DNA of 62,124 bases from Burkholderiales bacterium (GCA_016200895.1 JACQDX010000027.1:1-62124), one strand, 5' to 3'; positions 38,494-48,213 are shown, counted from the first letter of the stretch. Translations and numbers: made by a program. Notes: a model not told the origin generated them from the letters alone.

Positions 38494-38775
38494 GCTGTGT
38501 CCCCCAAAATACTTTATCTTCGGGCGCCATGATGCTGCTGCCCTGTCTTATTTCTATTGTCGGTACTAATGCATTGCTTAGTATAAGGCCTCATGCAAGC
38601 TTGCACGCATGAATGAATGATTTTGCTGATTCAATCCAAGACAGACAAGGTAAACGAATAGAGTCAAAACGACAATGAGAAATATGTTGCGATATGTTGC
38701 CATTTGTTTCGTTGGCAAATCGCGCTTACAAAATCATCGTCGCAAATGATTACTACTGTCCGATCAAATTTTCGT

Positions 38776-39045
38776 TTATTCACCTTCACCAAACTTGTCA
38801 TTGATCAGCGCATGAATGGCTTCAAAACAAGCTTGCTCATCCGCGCCATCTGTCTCTAATAAAACTTTACTACCCTTGCCAGCTGCCAGCATCATCACAC
38901 CCATAATGGACTTGCCATTCACACGGCGGCTATTGCGGGTCAGCCATACTTCAGCTTTGAATTTACTGGCGGTTTGCGTAAACTTTGCCGATGCGCGTGC
39001 ATGCAAACCCAGTTTGTTGACGATTTCAATTTCCTGTTGAATCAT
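38776..39045 (-). CDS. ptsH: Phosphocarrier protein HPr
   Basis: Protein of 89 aa. H15 (in NKLGLHARAS) is the phosphate-carrying site and S46 (in NGKSIMGV) the regulatory serine position. It lies 19 bases after the EIIA gene. The 282-base gap to ptsI has a short tandem repeat ATATGTTGC near 38682-38700 but no gene, so ptsI may have its own promoter. Confidence 0.95.
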   Translation of the reverse strand: MIQQEIEIVNKLGLHARASAKFTQTASKFKAEVWLTRNSRRVNGKSIMGVMMLAAGKGSKVLLETDGADEQACFEAIHALINDKFGEGE

Positions 39046-39064
39046 GCTTCACTTTCTTTCTCAA

Positions 39065-39472
39065 TTAGTTGGGTGATAAACGCACACGATTATCGAGACG
39101 TATGGCGCCATTCTGGCCACCAGCCAGCGCCATTTCCACCACGACATCGAGCACATCACTGCGATAAGTTATCGCCCGCAATAGCATGGGCAGGCTGATA
39201 CCGGCGATAATCGCCACCCGGTCCGGGTCACCCAATTGCCGACAGCAATTGGAAGGCGTACCACCCATGACATCGGTGATCACGAGCACGCCAGAACCAT
39301 CGTCCAGGCGCAGCACTGCTTCACGTGCGAGGCGATTGACTTCATCAATATTCTGGTCGGCGATCACGTCTATTGCTTCAAAGCGCTCGGGCATACCACG
39401 AAAAACGTGAGCCGCAGCCTGCATAAAAGCTGTCCCCAAGGGTGCATGCGTCATTAAAAGTATGCCAACCAT
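39065..39472 (-). CDS. PTS mannose-type EIIA protein
   Basis: Protein of 135 aa of the ManX/EIIA-Man family. The phosphorylated histidine is in MTHAPLGTAF (H9) and the family block VLVITDVMGGTPSNCC is present. A free-standing EIIA next to HPr and enzyme I, without IIB/IIC/IID, is the usual betaproteobacterial regulatory arrangement. Lies 66 bases downstream of gshB. Confidence 0.92.
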   Translation of the reverse strand: MVGILLMTHAPLGTAFMQAAAHVFRGMPERFEAIDVIADQNIDEVNRLAREAVLRLDDGSGVLVITDVMGGTPSNCCRQLGDPDRVAIIAGISLPMLLRAITYRSDVLDVVVEMALAGGQNGAIRLDNRVRLSPN

Positions 39473-39538
39473 CGTTCTTTAACTCTCTTGTAACGGCCAG
39501 CGCTGGCTCACCGTCTTCCATTTATTTATGCTACAAAC

Positions 39539-40483
39539 TCAAGCTGCAACTGCCGTTTCAAGGGCATCAATGAACATGGCAGCCACATTGAAGCCTTTTT
39601 GCTGGGTAATTTCCTGGAAACAGGTGGGGCTGGTCACATTAACTTCCGTCAAGTTCGCCCCAATAACATCTAATCCTACCAGCAACAGCCCTCTTTGATA
39701 AAGTTCGGGTGCCAAAGTCTGCGCAATCTCAAGATCACTGGCAGATAACTCCTGCGCCACACCCAGGCCACCTGCAGCCAGATTACCTCTGACTTCACCG
39801 TTTTGTGGGATGCGGGCCAGTGCAAAGGGCACGACCTTGCCACCGATCAGCAATATTCTTTTGTCACCATGGACGATTTCTGGAATGTAGCGCTGCACCA
39901 TGATAGTACGACTGCCATTCACAGTCAGTGTTTCGATGACAGAACCCAGGTTCATGCCATCTTCGCGGATACGGAAAATACCAGTCCCCCCCATGCCATC
40001 CAGAGGCTTGAGGATGATGTCCTGATGTTCTTTCTGGAAAGCACGGATACGTTGCTCATCCCGCGTCACCAGTGTAGGCGCAGTAAACTGGCTAAACTGA
40101 GCAATGCTGAGCTTTTCATTGTGATTGCGGATGGCGGCCGGTTTATTGAACACTCGCGCACCTTGCTGCTCTGCCAGCTCCAGCAAATAAGTCGCATAGA
40201 TATATTCCATATCAAATGGCGGATCTTTACGCTGCAGGACGGCATCAAAAGCACTCAGGGCCAGAGATTCAGGTTCAGACAACCTGAACAAATCCTGGCT
40301 ATCTCCGGTCAGGGTGATGCGGCTGATATTGGCAATTACCTTACCGCTTTCCAGCGCCATATCATCCGGGCCAAAAGCGTAGATCGCGTAACCACGCTTG
40401 TCTGCCTCCACCATCATGGCGTAAGTGGAATCTTTATACGTCTTGAAGTTCGACAGTGGATCGGTCAGAAAAGCGATTTTCAT
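39539..40483 (-). CDS. gshB: Glutathione synthetase
   Basis: ATP-grasp enzyme of 314 aa joining glycine to gamma-glutamylcysteine. The start at 40483 begins the conserved MKIAFLTDPL; an in-frame extension to 40519 is unlikely. Blocks DVGCG are absent, as expected, and the ATP-grasp motifs KPLDGMGGTGIFR and MVQRYIPEIVHGDKRILLI are visible. It follows gshA by 42 bases. Confidence 0.95.
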   Translation of the reverse strand: MKIAFLTDPLSNFKTYKDSTYAMMVEADKRGYAIYAFGPDDMALESGKVIANISRITLTGDSQDLFRLSEPESLALSAFDAVLQRKDPPFDMEYIYATYLLELAEQQGARVFNKPAAIRNHNEKLSIAQFSQFTAPTLVTRDEQRIRAFQKEHQDIILKPLDGMGGTGIFRIREDGMNLGSVIETLTVNGSRTIMVQRYIPEIVHGDKRILLIGGKVVPFALARIPQNGEVRGNLAAGGLGVAQELSASDLEIAQTLAPELYQRGLLLVGLDVIGANLTEVNVTSPTCFQEITQQKGFNVAAMFIDALETAVAA

Positions 40484-40525
40484 GGATATACTCAGTATTT
40501 GTAGATAAATAGGAATCAATGGAGC

Positions 40526-41824
40526 TCAATAAACCTCAGGATTCGGATCAGTTTTTTCCAGCTCCAGTGATGCCGCCAGCAAAGCCAGGCGAGCCACTAC
40601 ACCATACATGTAAAAACGATTTGGTGCTGCCGTGCCCGGTTTTGCCTTCATATCCGGCACCGCATGTTGCTGGGCAAAGGCCAATGGCACGAAGTGCATG
40701 CCGGGTGCGTTGAGGTTTTCATCGACACCACGGTCTTCATGCACGCGGTAGAAACCGCCGACCACATAGCGGTCTATCATATACACCACTGGTTCAGCCA
40801 CGGATTCATTGATTTGCTCAAAGGAATACACGCCTTCCTGAACAATAACGTCCCTGACTTCCATGCCATCCTTGACGACCGACATCTTGTTGCGTTGCTT
40901 GCGGTTGAGATCACGCACTTCACTGGAATCATGCACGGTCATGATGCCCATGCCATAAGTACCGGCATCGGCCTTGACGATGACAAAGGGTTTTTCCTTG
41001 ATGCCATATTCCTTGTATTTCTTGCGTATCTTGGCGAGTATGGTATCCACTGCGGCCACCAGCGTATCTTCACCAGTGCGGTCATGGAAATTGATATCCT
41101 TGCACTTGGTAAAAAACGGGTTCAGCATCCAGGGGTCTATATCCACCATCTTGGCGAATTTCTTGACCACTTCATCATAGGCAAGGAAGTGATTGCTCTT
41201 GCGACGCAAAGCCCAACCTGCATGCAGCGGTGGCAGCAAGGTTTGCTCATTGATATCTTCCAGAATTGCTGGTATGCCTGCAGACAAATCATTGTTCAGC
41301 AAGATAGTGCATGGGTCGAAATTCTTCAGACCCAGACGACGGCCATTAGCAGAACGCTCCAATGGTTCGAGTGTCAACTGGCTGCCATCTGGCAAATCTA
41401 TAGGAGTCGGTTCCGTAATATCTGCTGACAGCGAACCCAGGCGCACGTTCAAACCAGTCTGGCGGAAAATCTGCATCATGCGTGCAATGTTTTGCAAATA
41501 AAACACATTGCGGGTATGACTCTCAGGTATCAACAAAAGGTTTTTAGCATCAGGACAATATTTTTCTATTGCTGCCATTGCCGCCTGCACTGCCAGCGGC
41601 AACATTTCTGATGCCAGATTATTAAAACCACCAGGGAATAAATTGGTATCAACAGGTGCCAGCTTGAAACCCGCATTGCGCAGGTCAACAGAGCAATAAA
41701 ATGGCGGCGTATGTTCCTGCCATTCAAGACGGAACCAGCGTTCTATTGCGGGTGTCGCTTCAAGTATCTTTTTTTCAAGATCAAGCAGGGGGCCGTTGAG
41801 AGCGGTGACGAGATGCGGAACCAT
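40526..41824 (-). CDS. gshA: Glutamate-cysteine ligase, betaproteobacterial type
   Basis: Enzyme of 432 aa making gamma-glutamylcysteine. It belongs to the GshA type typical of Burkholderiales and relatives and differs from the E. coli enzyme; recognisable blocks are LLPPLHAGWALRRKSNHF, IVKADAGTYGMGIMTVHD and YMIDRYVVGGFYRVHEDRG. First gene of gshA-gshB; the PTS genes follow. Confidence 0.92.
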   Translation of the reverse strand: MVPHLVTALNGPLLDLEKKILEATPAIERWFRLEWQEHTPPFYCSVDLRNAGFKLAPVDTNLFPGGFNNLASEMLPLAVQAAMAAIEKYCPDAKNLLLIPESHTRNVFYLQNIARMMQIFRQTGLNVRLGSLSADITEPTPIDLPDGSQLTLEPLERSANGRRLGLKNFDPCTILLNNDLSAGIPAILEDINEQTLLPPLHAGWALRRKSNHFLAYDEVVKKFAKMVDIDPWMLNPFFTKCKDINFHDRTGEDTLVAAVDTILAKIRKKYKEYGIKEKPFVIVKADAGTYGMGIMTVHDSSEVRDLNRKQRNKMSVVKDGMEVRDVIVQEGVYSFEQINESVAEPVVYMIDRYVVGGFYRVHEDRGVDENLNAPGMHFVPLAFAQQHAVPDMKAKPGTAAPNRFYMYGVVARLALLAASLELEKTDPNPEVY

Positions 41825-41957
41825 AATGACCTTTTGGAGAGCAAGCTGTTGCCAAAATTGAACGCCGACCTCAGCGCCACAGGCAAATCATGACTTGATA
41901 AGCTTGGGATGAAATGCCGGTAATCAAGTCGGAATTATCCCAGGCTACACAAAAAAA

Positions 41958-42260
41958 TCACTCAGACTTGGCTAAAAGATCAAAATGCTCGACAACAGGG
42001 GCACTGGCAAAATAAGGGCCGACAATGGCACGCCAATCTGCAAATGCCGCAGATTCACGAAAGTCTACAGTATGGTTCTCCAAAGTTGCCCAATAAATCA
42101 TGAGCAAATAGCGTTCTGGCGACTCTATACCCTTTTGCACCTTGAAACCAAGAAAGCCCTTGGCATGGCGTATCACTTCTTCAAGCCCACGCTGTATAGC
42201 AACATCAAACTCGGCTTGTTTGCCAGCTTGTATGCGTAGATCGGCTAATTCCAAAATCAT
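41958..42260 (-). CDS. ABM-domain (antibiotic biosynthesis monooxygenase-like) protein
   Basis: Small protein of 100 aa with the dimeric ferredoxin-like ABM fold: N-terminal strand MILELADLRIQAGK, then GFLGFKVQKGIESPERYLL and late ESAAFADWRAIVGPYF. Members include heme-degrading and quinone-modifying enzymes and many of unknown role; no specific function can be assigned. It stands just downstream of the AI-2E family gene on the same strand (50 bases). Confidence 0.8.
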   Translation of the reverse strand: MILELADLRIQAGKQAEFDVAIQRGLEEVIRHAKGFLGFKVQKGIESPERYLLMIYWATLENHTVDFRESAAFADWRAIVGPYFASAPVVEHFDLLAKSE

Positions 42261-42310
42261 ATTTACCTCTTGATAATAATAAAATTACTTTTTATCCCTT
42301 TTTTTGTAGA

Positions 42311-43372
42311 TCAAACCAATCCTCTGTCACTCAACTCTTTCTTGATATAAGCATAAAACACCGGAGCCGCAACAACACCAGGAACGCCGAACAAGGTTTC
42401 CATGACCAGGATGGCCGTCAGCAATTCCCACGCCCGGGCGTTCACTTGTGCGCCAATGATACGTGCATTCAGGAAGTATTCTGCCTTATGGATGACGATC
42501 ATGAATACCAGTGAAGCAATGGCCACATTCAATGATTGTGACAAACCCACAATCACGATGACGGTATTGGAAATGATATTGCCCGCCACCGGTATTAAAC
42601 CCGCCAGAAAGGTAATAGCAATCATGGTCTTGGTCAGCGGCAAATGTACGCCAGCCATAGGCAAGACGGCAGCAAGGTAAATTGCCGTAAACACTGTATT
42701 GATCAGGGAAATCTGTACCTGGGCAAACACGATTTTATGAAAAATCTGGCTGAGATTGCTGATTCTTTGCTGCATGGCGGCGGCAAAGGGTTTATGGTTA
42801 CTGTCACCAGTGACATCTCGCAGGGCAACCATGCTGCCTATGATCATGCCTAGCAATAGGTGCACGATGAGATGACCAGCTTCTGGCACTATCTGCTTGG
42901 CCTCACCGGCATGCTCGCGCAACCAGTGTGTCAACATCCCCCTTAAGGATTCCACGTCTTCTGGCAGGTTAGTGCTTACCCACTCAGGCAATTGATGGCG
43001 GGAAGCTTCAATGATATCCGCCAGCCTTTGCAGCAGGTTTTGCAAATTCCCGGCATCGCTGCGCAAGAAAGCATGGATGCCCCAGCCTATCAGGATCAGG
43101 CCAGTAATCAGGATGAAGGATAAAACCACCACGGCGATCATGCGCGGCTGTTTGTGTCGAAAACGCCGGGCGATCGCCGGTGCCAGCACATGAATGATGG
43201 AAAATACCAATAAGCCGGAAAACAGGGCAACCAGCAAACCTGCCTTTAATACCAGCAACAGGGCGATAGCCACCAGGATATATGAGGCATACACAGATGG
43301 CGTTAGCGGCTGGTTAGGTTGACCAAGCACATTGGCAGGACGGGCCGAGCGGGAAAGAATTTTGTCTTTCAT
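42311..43372 (-). CDS. AI-2E family transporter
   Basis: Membrane protein of 353 aa with about eight helices in the order typical of PF01594 (AI-2 exporter / YdiK / PerM group), including the pattern LPLTKTMIAITFLAGLIPVAGN. Substrates of this family are mostly undefined. It overlaps the upstream MAPEG gene by 4 bases. Confidence 0.88.
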   Translation of the reverse strand: MKDKILSRSARPANVLGQPNQPLTPSVYASYILVAIALLLVLKAGLLVALFSGLLVFSIIHVLAPAIARRFRHKQPRMIAVVVLSFILITGLILIGWGIHAFLRSDAGNLQNLLQRLADIIEASRHQLPEWVSTNLPEDVESLRGMLTHWLREHAGEAKQIVPEAGHLIVHLLLGMIIGSMVALRDVTGDSNHKPFAAAMQQRISNLSQIFHKIVFAQVQISLINTVFTAIYLAAVLPMAGVHLPLTKTMIAITFLAGLIPVAGNIISNTVIVIVGLSQSLNVAIASLVFMIVIHKAEYFLNARIIGAQVNARAWELLTAILVMETLFGVPGVVAAPVFYAYIKKELSDRGLV

Positions 43373-43758
43373 TTCAACACCCCGCTCAAACCGACAACCG
43401 TGCCCAACAGCAAAGCCACTGCCGCCAGAGTAGAAATCAGGAAACCCATGGAGCGCTTACTGGCATCTTGCAGATAGGCCAAAGCATACATGATGCGCCC
43501 GACCAGCCACACCAGGCCTAGCAAAGCGGCCGCTATATCACCGCTCCAGGTGGCGCATAACCACAGGGCTGGCAAAAAGAAAACCATTTGCTCCACCGTA
43601 TTTGACTGCACCCGTATGGCACGCAAGAACTCAGGTGGGCCATCCATGGCTGGTGCCTTCACCCCAAGCTTCATGCGAAGACGCCCAACTACCATTACAT
43701 TCCAGAAATACATGCAGAGTACGGCAAGCGTTAACCAGGATGTCCATTGCAAGTGCAT
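43369..43758 (-). CDS. MAPEG-family membrane protein
   Basis: Protein of 129 aa with four hydrophobic helices. The ATG at 43758 is chosen because GGAG lies just upstream and the MAPEG helix starts there; the longer frame to 43842 adds a polar non-conserved segment. Typical block: RAIRVQSNTVEQMVFFLPAL. Bacterial MAPEG proteins may act as glutathione S-transferases, but no specific activity is visible. Confidence 0.85.
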   Translation of the reverse strand: MHLQWTSWLTLAVLCMYFWNVMVVGRLRMKLGVKAPAMDGPPEFLRAIRVQSNTVEQMVFFLPALWLCATWSGDIAAALLGLVWLVGRIMYALAYLQDASKRSMGFLISTLAAVALLLGTVVGLSGVLK

Positions 43759-43995
43759 AATTTCTCCAGTAAAGGGTACATGAGGGGCATGCCAGCGGCA
43801 TAGATGAGGCCAATGATGTAAAGTACAAGAATACAGTACCAAAAGTACATTGAAACAGACACTTACATTTTCATGTCTTCTATTTTAAAGGCTTAAGCGT
43901 TATATAGAGACTATCACAGGATGCATACAGAAATACGCATAACCCGGCTGTCCTTCTATTGCCTTATTTGCATACTTATTTATACAGGCGAGCTT

Positions 43996-44139
43996 AGAAC
44001 CTGTTTTCGATCTGTAGCGAGCGAGCGTCAGCGGGGTGAAGAGCAGCGCAGAAAGCGGAATGTACTCAGGTACATGAGCATTTTGAAGCAGCACATGAGC
44101 CCCGATCACGCTCGCGCAGTAAGATCGGGAACAGGTTCT
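43996..44139. repeat. Family B inverted-repeat element, copy B1 (144 bp)
   Basis: 18-base ends AGAACCTGTTTTCGATCT (43996-44013) and AGATCGGGAACAGGTTCT (44122-44139), 16/18 complementary. Internal hairpin GTACTCAGGTAC. It shares long blocks with B2 (55845-56006, opposite orientation). The remaining spacer 43759-44191 shows only the promoter region of the glycine-zipper gene. Confidence 0.88.
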
Positions 44140-44191
44140 AGAGGCCAAGGTGATGTTTATTACTTGATCCATATCGAAAGAGGTAAAAAAA

Positions 44192-44755
44192 ATGAAATTT
44201 TCATTCTCCACATTTTCTAAAGCAGCACCTGTGCTGGCCCTGTTGGCCGCTACTGCTGCTGTTTCTTCAGCGCAAGCTGCTGACTTTGATGATTTTGCCC
44301 GCGTCGTCAGCGTCACTCCGCAAGTTGAGCAAGTCAATGTGCCGCGCCAGGAATGCCGTACCGAATATGAAACCAGCCAGCGCAATTATCCACGCCAGCA
44401 ACAGGCTGAGCGCAGCAATGGCGGTGCCATCATAGGTGGTCTGGCTGGTGGTTTGCTGGGTAGCCAGGTGGGCGGCGGCAATGGCCGTATCGCCGCCGCA
44501 GCCGTAGGTGCTGTGACTGGCGCCATCGTTGGTGACCGTGTTGAAAATAATGGCAATAATGGCAATAACTACAATAATCAACCTGTCTATGAGAGCCGCC
44601 CTGTACGTCAGTGCCGTAATATCGACAGTTGGGAAACCCGTACCAATGGTTATGCCGTGACGTATGAGTACCATAACCGTACTTATACGTCCGTTATGCC
44701 CTATGACCCAGGTTCACGCCTGCGTATCCATGTGTCTCTGACACCACGCCCTTGA
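44192..44755 (+). CDS. Glycine-zipper 2TM-domain envelope protein
   Basis: Protein of 187 aa with a signal peptide (cleavage near SSAQA, residue 30), a glycine-zipper segment (GGAIIGGLAGGLLGSQVG, about 78-95, followed by a second one), an Asn-rich linker and a C-terminal YRVTYEYHN-like region. Glycine-zipper envelope proteins (SlyB/Rcc01698-like) associate with membranes; the function is unknown. The ribosome binding site is AAAGAGG. Ends at a strong terminator. Confidence 0.85.
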   Translation: MKFSFSTFSKAAPVLALLAATAAVSSAQAADFDDFARVVSVTPQVEQVNVPRQECRTEYETSQRNYPRQQQAERSNGGAIIGGLAGGLLGSQVGGGNGRIAAAAVGAVTGAIVGDRVENNGNNGNNYNNQPVYESRPVRQCRNIDSWETRTNGYAVTYEYHNRTYTSVMPYDPGSRLRIHVSLTPRP

Positions 44756-44780
44756 TCTGAAATACATCATCTGTACTCAA

Positions 44781-44806
44781 AAATGCCGCTGCAAAGCGGC
44801 ATTTTT
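44781..44806 (+). terminator. Rho-independent terminator of the glycine-zipper gene
   Basis: Stem AAAATGCCGC / GCGGCATTTT with loop TGCAAA, extending into a T6 tract; 25 bases past the stop codon. Confidence 0.93.
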
Positions 44807-45016
44807 TATGCTGACAGTTTAAAAAATCCCTGCGCAGCACCCGAAATCCTGCCACTCTGCACAAAACATAAATGCAATGCAGGCATTTTGCACGCATACA
44901 TGGACAAAAATCCACGAGCAAAATCGGCAAAACCAGCTAATTACCATGAGTTTGCCGCCAAATTGACCGGAATTTGCATGGGTTTATAGTATTATCTTGC
45001 GGCAAACCTCACGCTC

Positions 45017-46504
45017 ATGCTCCGTCTCTCATTCATGCAAAAAATGTTAAAAAAATACGGTCTGCTGGTCTGGCTATCCCTGATCCTGATTGCAGGTTTT
45101 GTTTCCACGACCGTGGCATCTTTTGTTGTTTCCCGTGATGCCATACAACAAGGCATCGCTGAGCAAACCCTGCCTATCACCGGTGACAATGTCTATTCTG
45201 AAATCCAGAAAGACATATTACGTCCGGTATTTGTGTCTTCACAAATGGCGCATGATACTTTTTTGCGCGACTGGATTATCAATGGAGAAGAAGACAAGGA
45301 CCAGATCGTTAAGTACCTGAAAGAAATCAAACAAAAAAACCATGCGATTTCCAGCTTCCTGGTGTCGGACCAAAGCCGCAATTATTATCATGCCGACGGC
45401 GTCCTGAAAACCATCAGCGATACCGAGCCACGCGATCAATGGTTCTTCCGGGTACGTGGCTTGAAAAGCGAATATGAAACCAATGTCGATGCCGACATGG
45501 CCAATCGCGACACCATGACCATCTTCATTAATTACCGCATCCTTGATTACTCAGGAAAATTCATCGGCGTCACCGGCATAGGCATGACGCTCGATACCAT
45601 GAAAAACCTGATAGACAGTTATCAGACCCGCTTTCGCAGGAATATCTTTTTCGTCGACCAGAAGGGCAATATTGCCCTGGCTGGCAATAATATGAAAAAG
45701 ATACGCAGCAATCTGAGCAATATGCCAGGACTGAGCAGCCTGGCACAGACAATCCTGGCGAATCGCAAGAGTGAATCCCAGCATCTGGAATACAAGAGCG
45801 AGAATGAAACCATACTCGTTAATGCACGCTTCATCCCCGAGCTGGGTTGGCATTTGCTGGTGGAACAGGAAATGGGCGGGGAAATCAAACCCCTGCAGAA
45901 TATCTTCCTCATCAACATCGCCATCAGCGCTGGCATCACACTGGTCATCATGGTGATTTTATTGCTGACAGTCAGACGCTATCAAAAGCGCCTTGAAAAA
46001 TCAGCCTCTACCGACACCCTGACCAATTTGCTGAACCGCCAGGCTTTTGATTTCGTCTTCCAGCAAGCCCTGCTCGACAGTGAACGTTCGCGCCAACCTA
46101 TGTGCGTGGTCTTGCTGGATATTGATTTCTTCAAGAAAGTGAATGACAAGCAAGGTCATCTGGTGGGTGACCATGTGCTCAAGGAAATATCCCAGATATC
46201 CAAGCGCTCGCTGCGTGAAAGCGACATCATTTGCCGCTGGGGTGGTGAAGAATTTTTGATCTTACTGAAAAACTGCACACTGGAAAAAGCCACTTCAATT
46301 GCCGAGAACCTGCGCAATACCATTGCTAACAATGATTTCTCACGCACCACCGACCTGACACGCACCCGACTGTCAATTACAGTCAGTATGGGTGTCGCTG
46401 AATGCAAAGATAAGGAGAGCGAAGCCAGCGTCTTTGAACGTGCCGACCTGGCTATGTACCAGGCCAAGGAAAATGGCCGTAACAGTGTTTACTTCTCTGA
46501 ATGA
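45017..46504 (+). CDS. Membrane diguanylate cyclase with dCache-type sensor
   Basis: Protein of 495 aa predicted to make c-di-GMP. Membrane helix (about 14-37), periplasmic sensor of the double-Cache type (about 40-290), second helix (about 296-320) and GGDEF domain (about 330-495). The active-site motif is GGEEF (409-413), an active variant; the product-inhibition I-site RESD lies five residues upstream. The start may be 45017 or the in-frame ATG at 45035. Single gene. It adds a second nucleotide-messenger enzyme to a window that already holds an adenylate cyclase. Confidence 0.93.
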   Translation: MLRLSFMQKMLKKYGLLVWLSLILIAGFVSTTVASFVVSRDAIQQGIAEQTLPITGDNVYSEIQKDILRPVFVSSQMAHDTFLRDWIINGEEDKDQIVKYLKEIKQKNHAISSFLVSDQSRNYYHADGVLKTISDTEPRDQWFFRVRGLKSEYETNVDADMANRDTMTIFINYRILDYSGKFIGVTGIGMTLDTMKNLIDSYQTRFRRNIFFVDQKGNIALAGNNMKKIRSNLSNMPGLSSLAQTILANRKSESQHLEYKSENETILVNARFIPELGWHLLVEQEMGGEIKPLQNIFLINIAISAGITLVIMVILLLTVRRYQKRLEKSASTDTLTNLLNRQAFDFVFQQALLDSERSRQPMCVVLLDIDFFKKVNDKQGHLVGDHVLKEISQISKRSLRESDIICRWGGEEFLILLKNCTLEKATSIAENLRNTIANNDFSRTTDLTRTRLSITVSMGVAECKDKESEASVFERADLAMYQAKENGRNSVYFSE

Positions 46505-46505
46505 G

Positions 46506-46644
46506 GGTTAGTAGACTGTAACAGTGAAAAGCGAAGTGCCTGCCATGCGCGCGCCAACCATGGCTGCGTTGCAAATGCGCGCGATAGCCCTGGTACGCCG
46601 GGGACATGTCCTTCACTTACGCTTCACTATTACGGTCCGCTAGA
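46506..46644. repeat. Family C inverted-repeat element
   Basis: Ends TTAGTAGACTGTAACAGTGA and its imperfect complement (reading CTAGCGGACCGTAATAGTGA from the right side), about 75% complementary over 33 bases. The inner part is GC-rich with two copies of GCGCGC. It fills the space between convergent genes, and its right end forms the last codons and stop of the DUF2520 gene. Only one copy in the window. Confidence 0.7.
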
Positions 46645-47466
46645 AATGCGTGCTGCTGCAGCCAAGTCTATGGTTGGCTGCGTAAATGCCTGATACAAGT
46701 CCCCCGCCAGTTGATCCCAGTCGTTGAGCCTGCTTTGCTGTAAAGCGACTGTCTGCATGTCGCCACGCGCAATAGGACCAGTCAGCGCAGCCTGCGTGCC
46801 CAGGTTGAAGACATTTTCCAGTGTTTTCCTTGCCAATGGCGCAGCCATCTTTTGCGCCACATCTGCTGGTATGCCTGCCGCCTGATAGGTGCGCAAGGCC
46901 ACCTCCATCAGGGTCACCAGATAATTGCTGGCAAACACAGAACCTGCGTGATACAGCAATTTATTGTCTGCATTGATGATCACGGTTTCTGCACCTGTCG
47001 CCTGCAGGGCAGGGACTAAAAGGGCGAGTGCAGTCTCATCGCCTTCCAGGCTGCAAATGGTGCCAGAAAATTGTTCTGCCAGCATATCAACATCGGCAAA
47101 ACTGCGCACAGGGTGGACACTGGCGACAGCCGCGCCTGCCAGTCTGGCGGACTGCAACTCCGTCGATGCCTTGGCACCGCTGCAATGGAAAATAACACTG
47201 CCAGCCTTCAGCAAACCGGCATCAGCCAGTTGCCTGCAGACGCTGGCGATCTGGTCATCACTGACGCTCAGCATGATGACATCAGCTGGCTGTAATTGTG
47301 AGATTGCATCGACAGCCTGCCCTGCCCCCAGCCAAGCCACGGCATCGCTGGCACTGGTCAATGTGCGGTTCAAGACCTGTTGTATGACAAACACCTGCTG
47401 GCGCCGGAAATTTTTGGCCAGTACCTTGCCGACTTTACCGGCACCGATGATATTCAGGGTTTTCAT
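46630..47466 (-). CDS. Rossmann-like / DUF2520 protein
   Basis: Protein of 278 aa: NAD(P)-binding N-terminal fold (LNIIGAGKVGKVLAKNF, residues 4-20) and a helical C-terminal DUF2520 domain (about 140-270, with LLYHAGSVFASNYLVTLMEVA). The family resembles pyrroline-5-carboxylate and ketopantoate reductases, but its substrate is unknown. The C-terminus RISSGP-stop overlaps a family C repeat. It lies 3 bases after the Crp/Fnr gene, so the two are co-transcribed. Confidence 0.85.
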   Translation of the reverse strand: MKTLNIIGAGKVGKVLAKNFRRQQVFVIQQVLNRTLTSASDAVAWLGAGQAVDAISQLQPADVIMLSVSDDQIASVCRQLADAGLLKAGSVIFHCSGAKASTELQSARLAGAAVASVHPVRSFADVDMLAEQFSGTICSLEGDETALALLVPALQATGAETVIINADNKLLYHAGSVFASNYLVTLMEVALRTYQAAGIPADVAQKMAAPLARKTLENVFNLGTQAALTGPIARGDMQTVALQQSRLNDWDQLAGDLYQAFTQPTIDLAAAARISSGP

Positions 47467-47469
47467 GCT

Positions 47470-48171
47470 TCATTCTTCCGGGAAGCGGCGCAGGCCTTCA
47501 AGATCAAGTATGGTGATGCCACCATAATCCACACTTAGCAGATTTTTCTTTTCCAGCAGTTGCAGCGCCTGGTTGGCCCGCTGGCGCGAGACGCTGGAGA
47601 TATAACCGATTTCTTCTTGCGATATCTGGATTTGCATGCTGCTGCCAGCTTTCAAACCGGGATTCAAATACGGGTGGAACATGGCTGCCAGACAACGGGC
47701 GACACGGGTGTCAGGATCAAGCATGCGGTCATATTCAACCAGGGATATAAACAGGCCCAGGCGCTCATTCAACTGATGCAGGAGAAAGCGGTTAAACGGG
47801 ATGCTGTTATCCAGCAAGTGTGTAAAAGTAGTACGCGGCATATAGGCAACGCGGGTGTCGCGCAATGCCACCACATCATAACGGCGCAGCTCAGTCTTCA
47901 ACAGCGAGCCCTCACCAAACCAGCCACCCGCCAGCATGCAACTGAAAGTCACGGTCTTGCCATCTGGCGAAATACTGCTCATCTTCAGGAAACCTTCAAT
48001 CACCCCCATCCAGTGCTCCACCGGATCGCCCTTGCGGCAGACATAGCCACCGGCAGGAACGAAGCGCTCAACGACTTCTTCTTCCACTTTTTGCATGTGT
48101 TCTGGCGACAGCATGCTGGCCCACAAGGACTTGGCAAACCGTTCTTTAGGGTCGCTGATTTTTTTTGTCAT
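47470..48171 (-). CDS. Crp/Fnr-family transcription regulator, non-classical
   Basis: Protein of 233 aa; the ATG at 48171 is preferred over 48243 because the conserved region starts nearby. Cyclic-nucleotide-like barrel (about 25-140), then a winged helix-turn-helix with ISQEEIGYISSVSRQRANQAL. The ligand cassette (FGEGSLLKTELRRYDVVAL) lacks the Arg-Ser pair needed for cAMP, and the recognition helix (SRQRANQA) differs from Crp, so it should not read TGTGA sites. No N-terminal Fe-S cysteines are seen. It is divergent from the acyl-CoA ligase / liv operon and may control it. Confidence 0.88.
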   Translation of the reverse strand: MTKKISDPKERFAKSLWASMLSPEHMQKVEEEVVERFVPAGGYVCRKGDPVEHWMGVIEGFLKMSSISPDGKTVTFSCMLAGGWFGEGSLLKTELRRYDVVALRDTRVAYMPRTTFTHLLDNSIPFNRFLLHQLNERLGLFISLVEYDRMLDPDTRVARCLAAMFHPYLNPGLKAGSSMQIQISQEEIGYISSVSRQRANQALQLLEKKNLLSVDYGGITILDLEGLRRFPEE

Positions 48172-48213
48172 ATTTGTGCAACGCACCACAGATAATTGAT
48201 TCAAATTTTCAGA

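Noticed and set aside
39803..41428. Long open frames opposite gshB and gshA
   Set aside because: Both sense genes are clear housekeeping enzymes; antisense frames have no known domain.
47470..48171. Second Crp/Fnr protein as binder of the TGTGA-N6-TCACA sites
   Set aside because: Its recognition helix and ligand cassette lack the Crp-specific residues, unlike the 5621-6430 protein.
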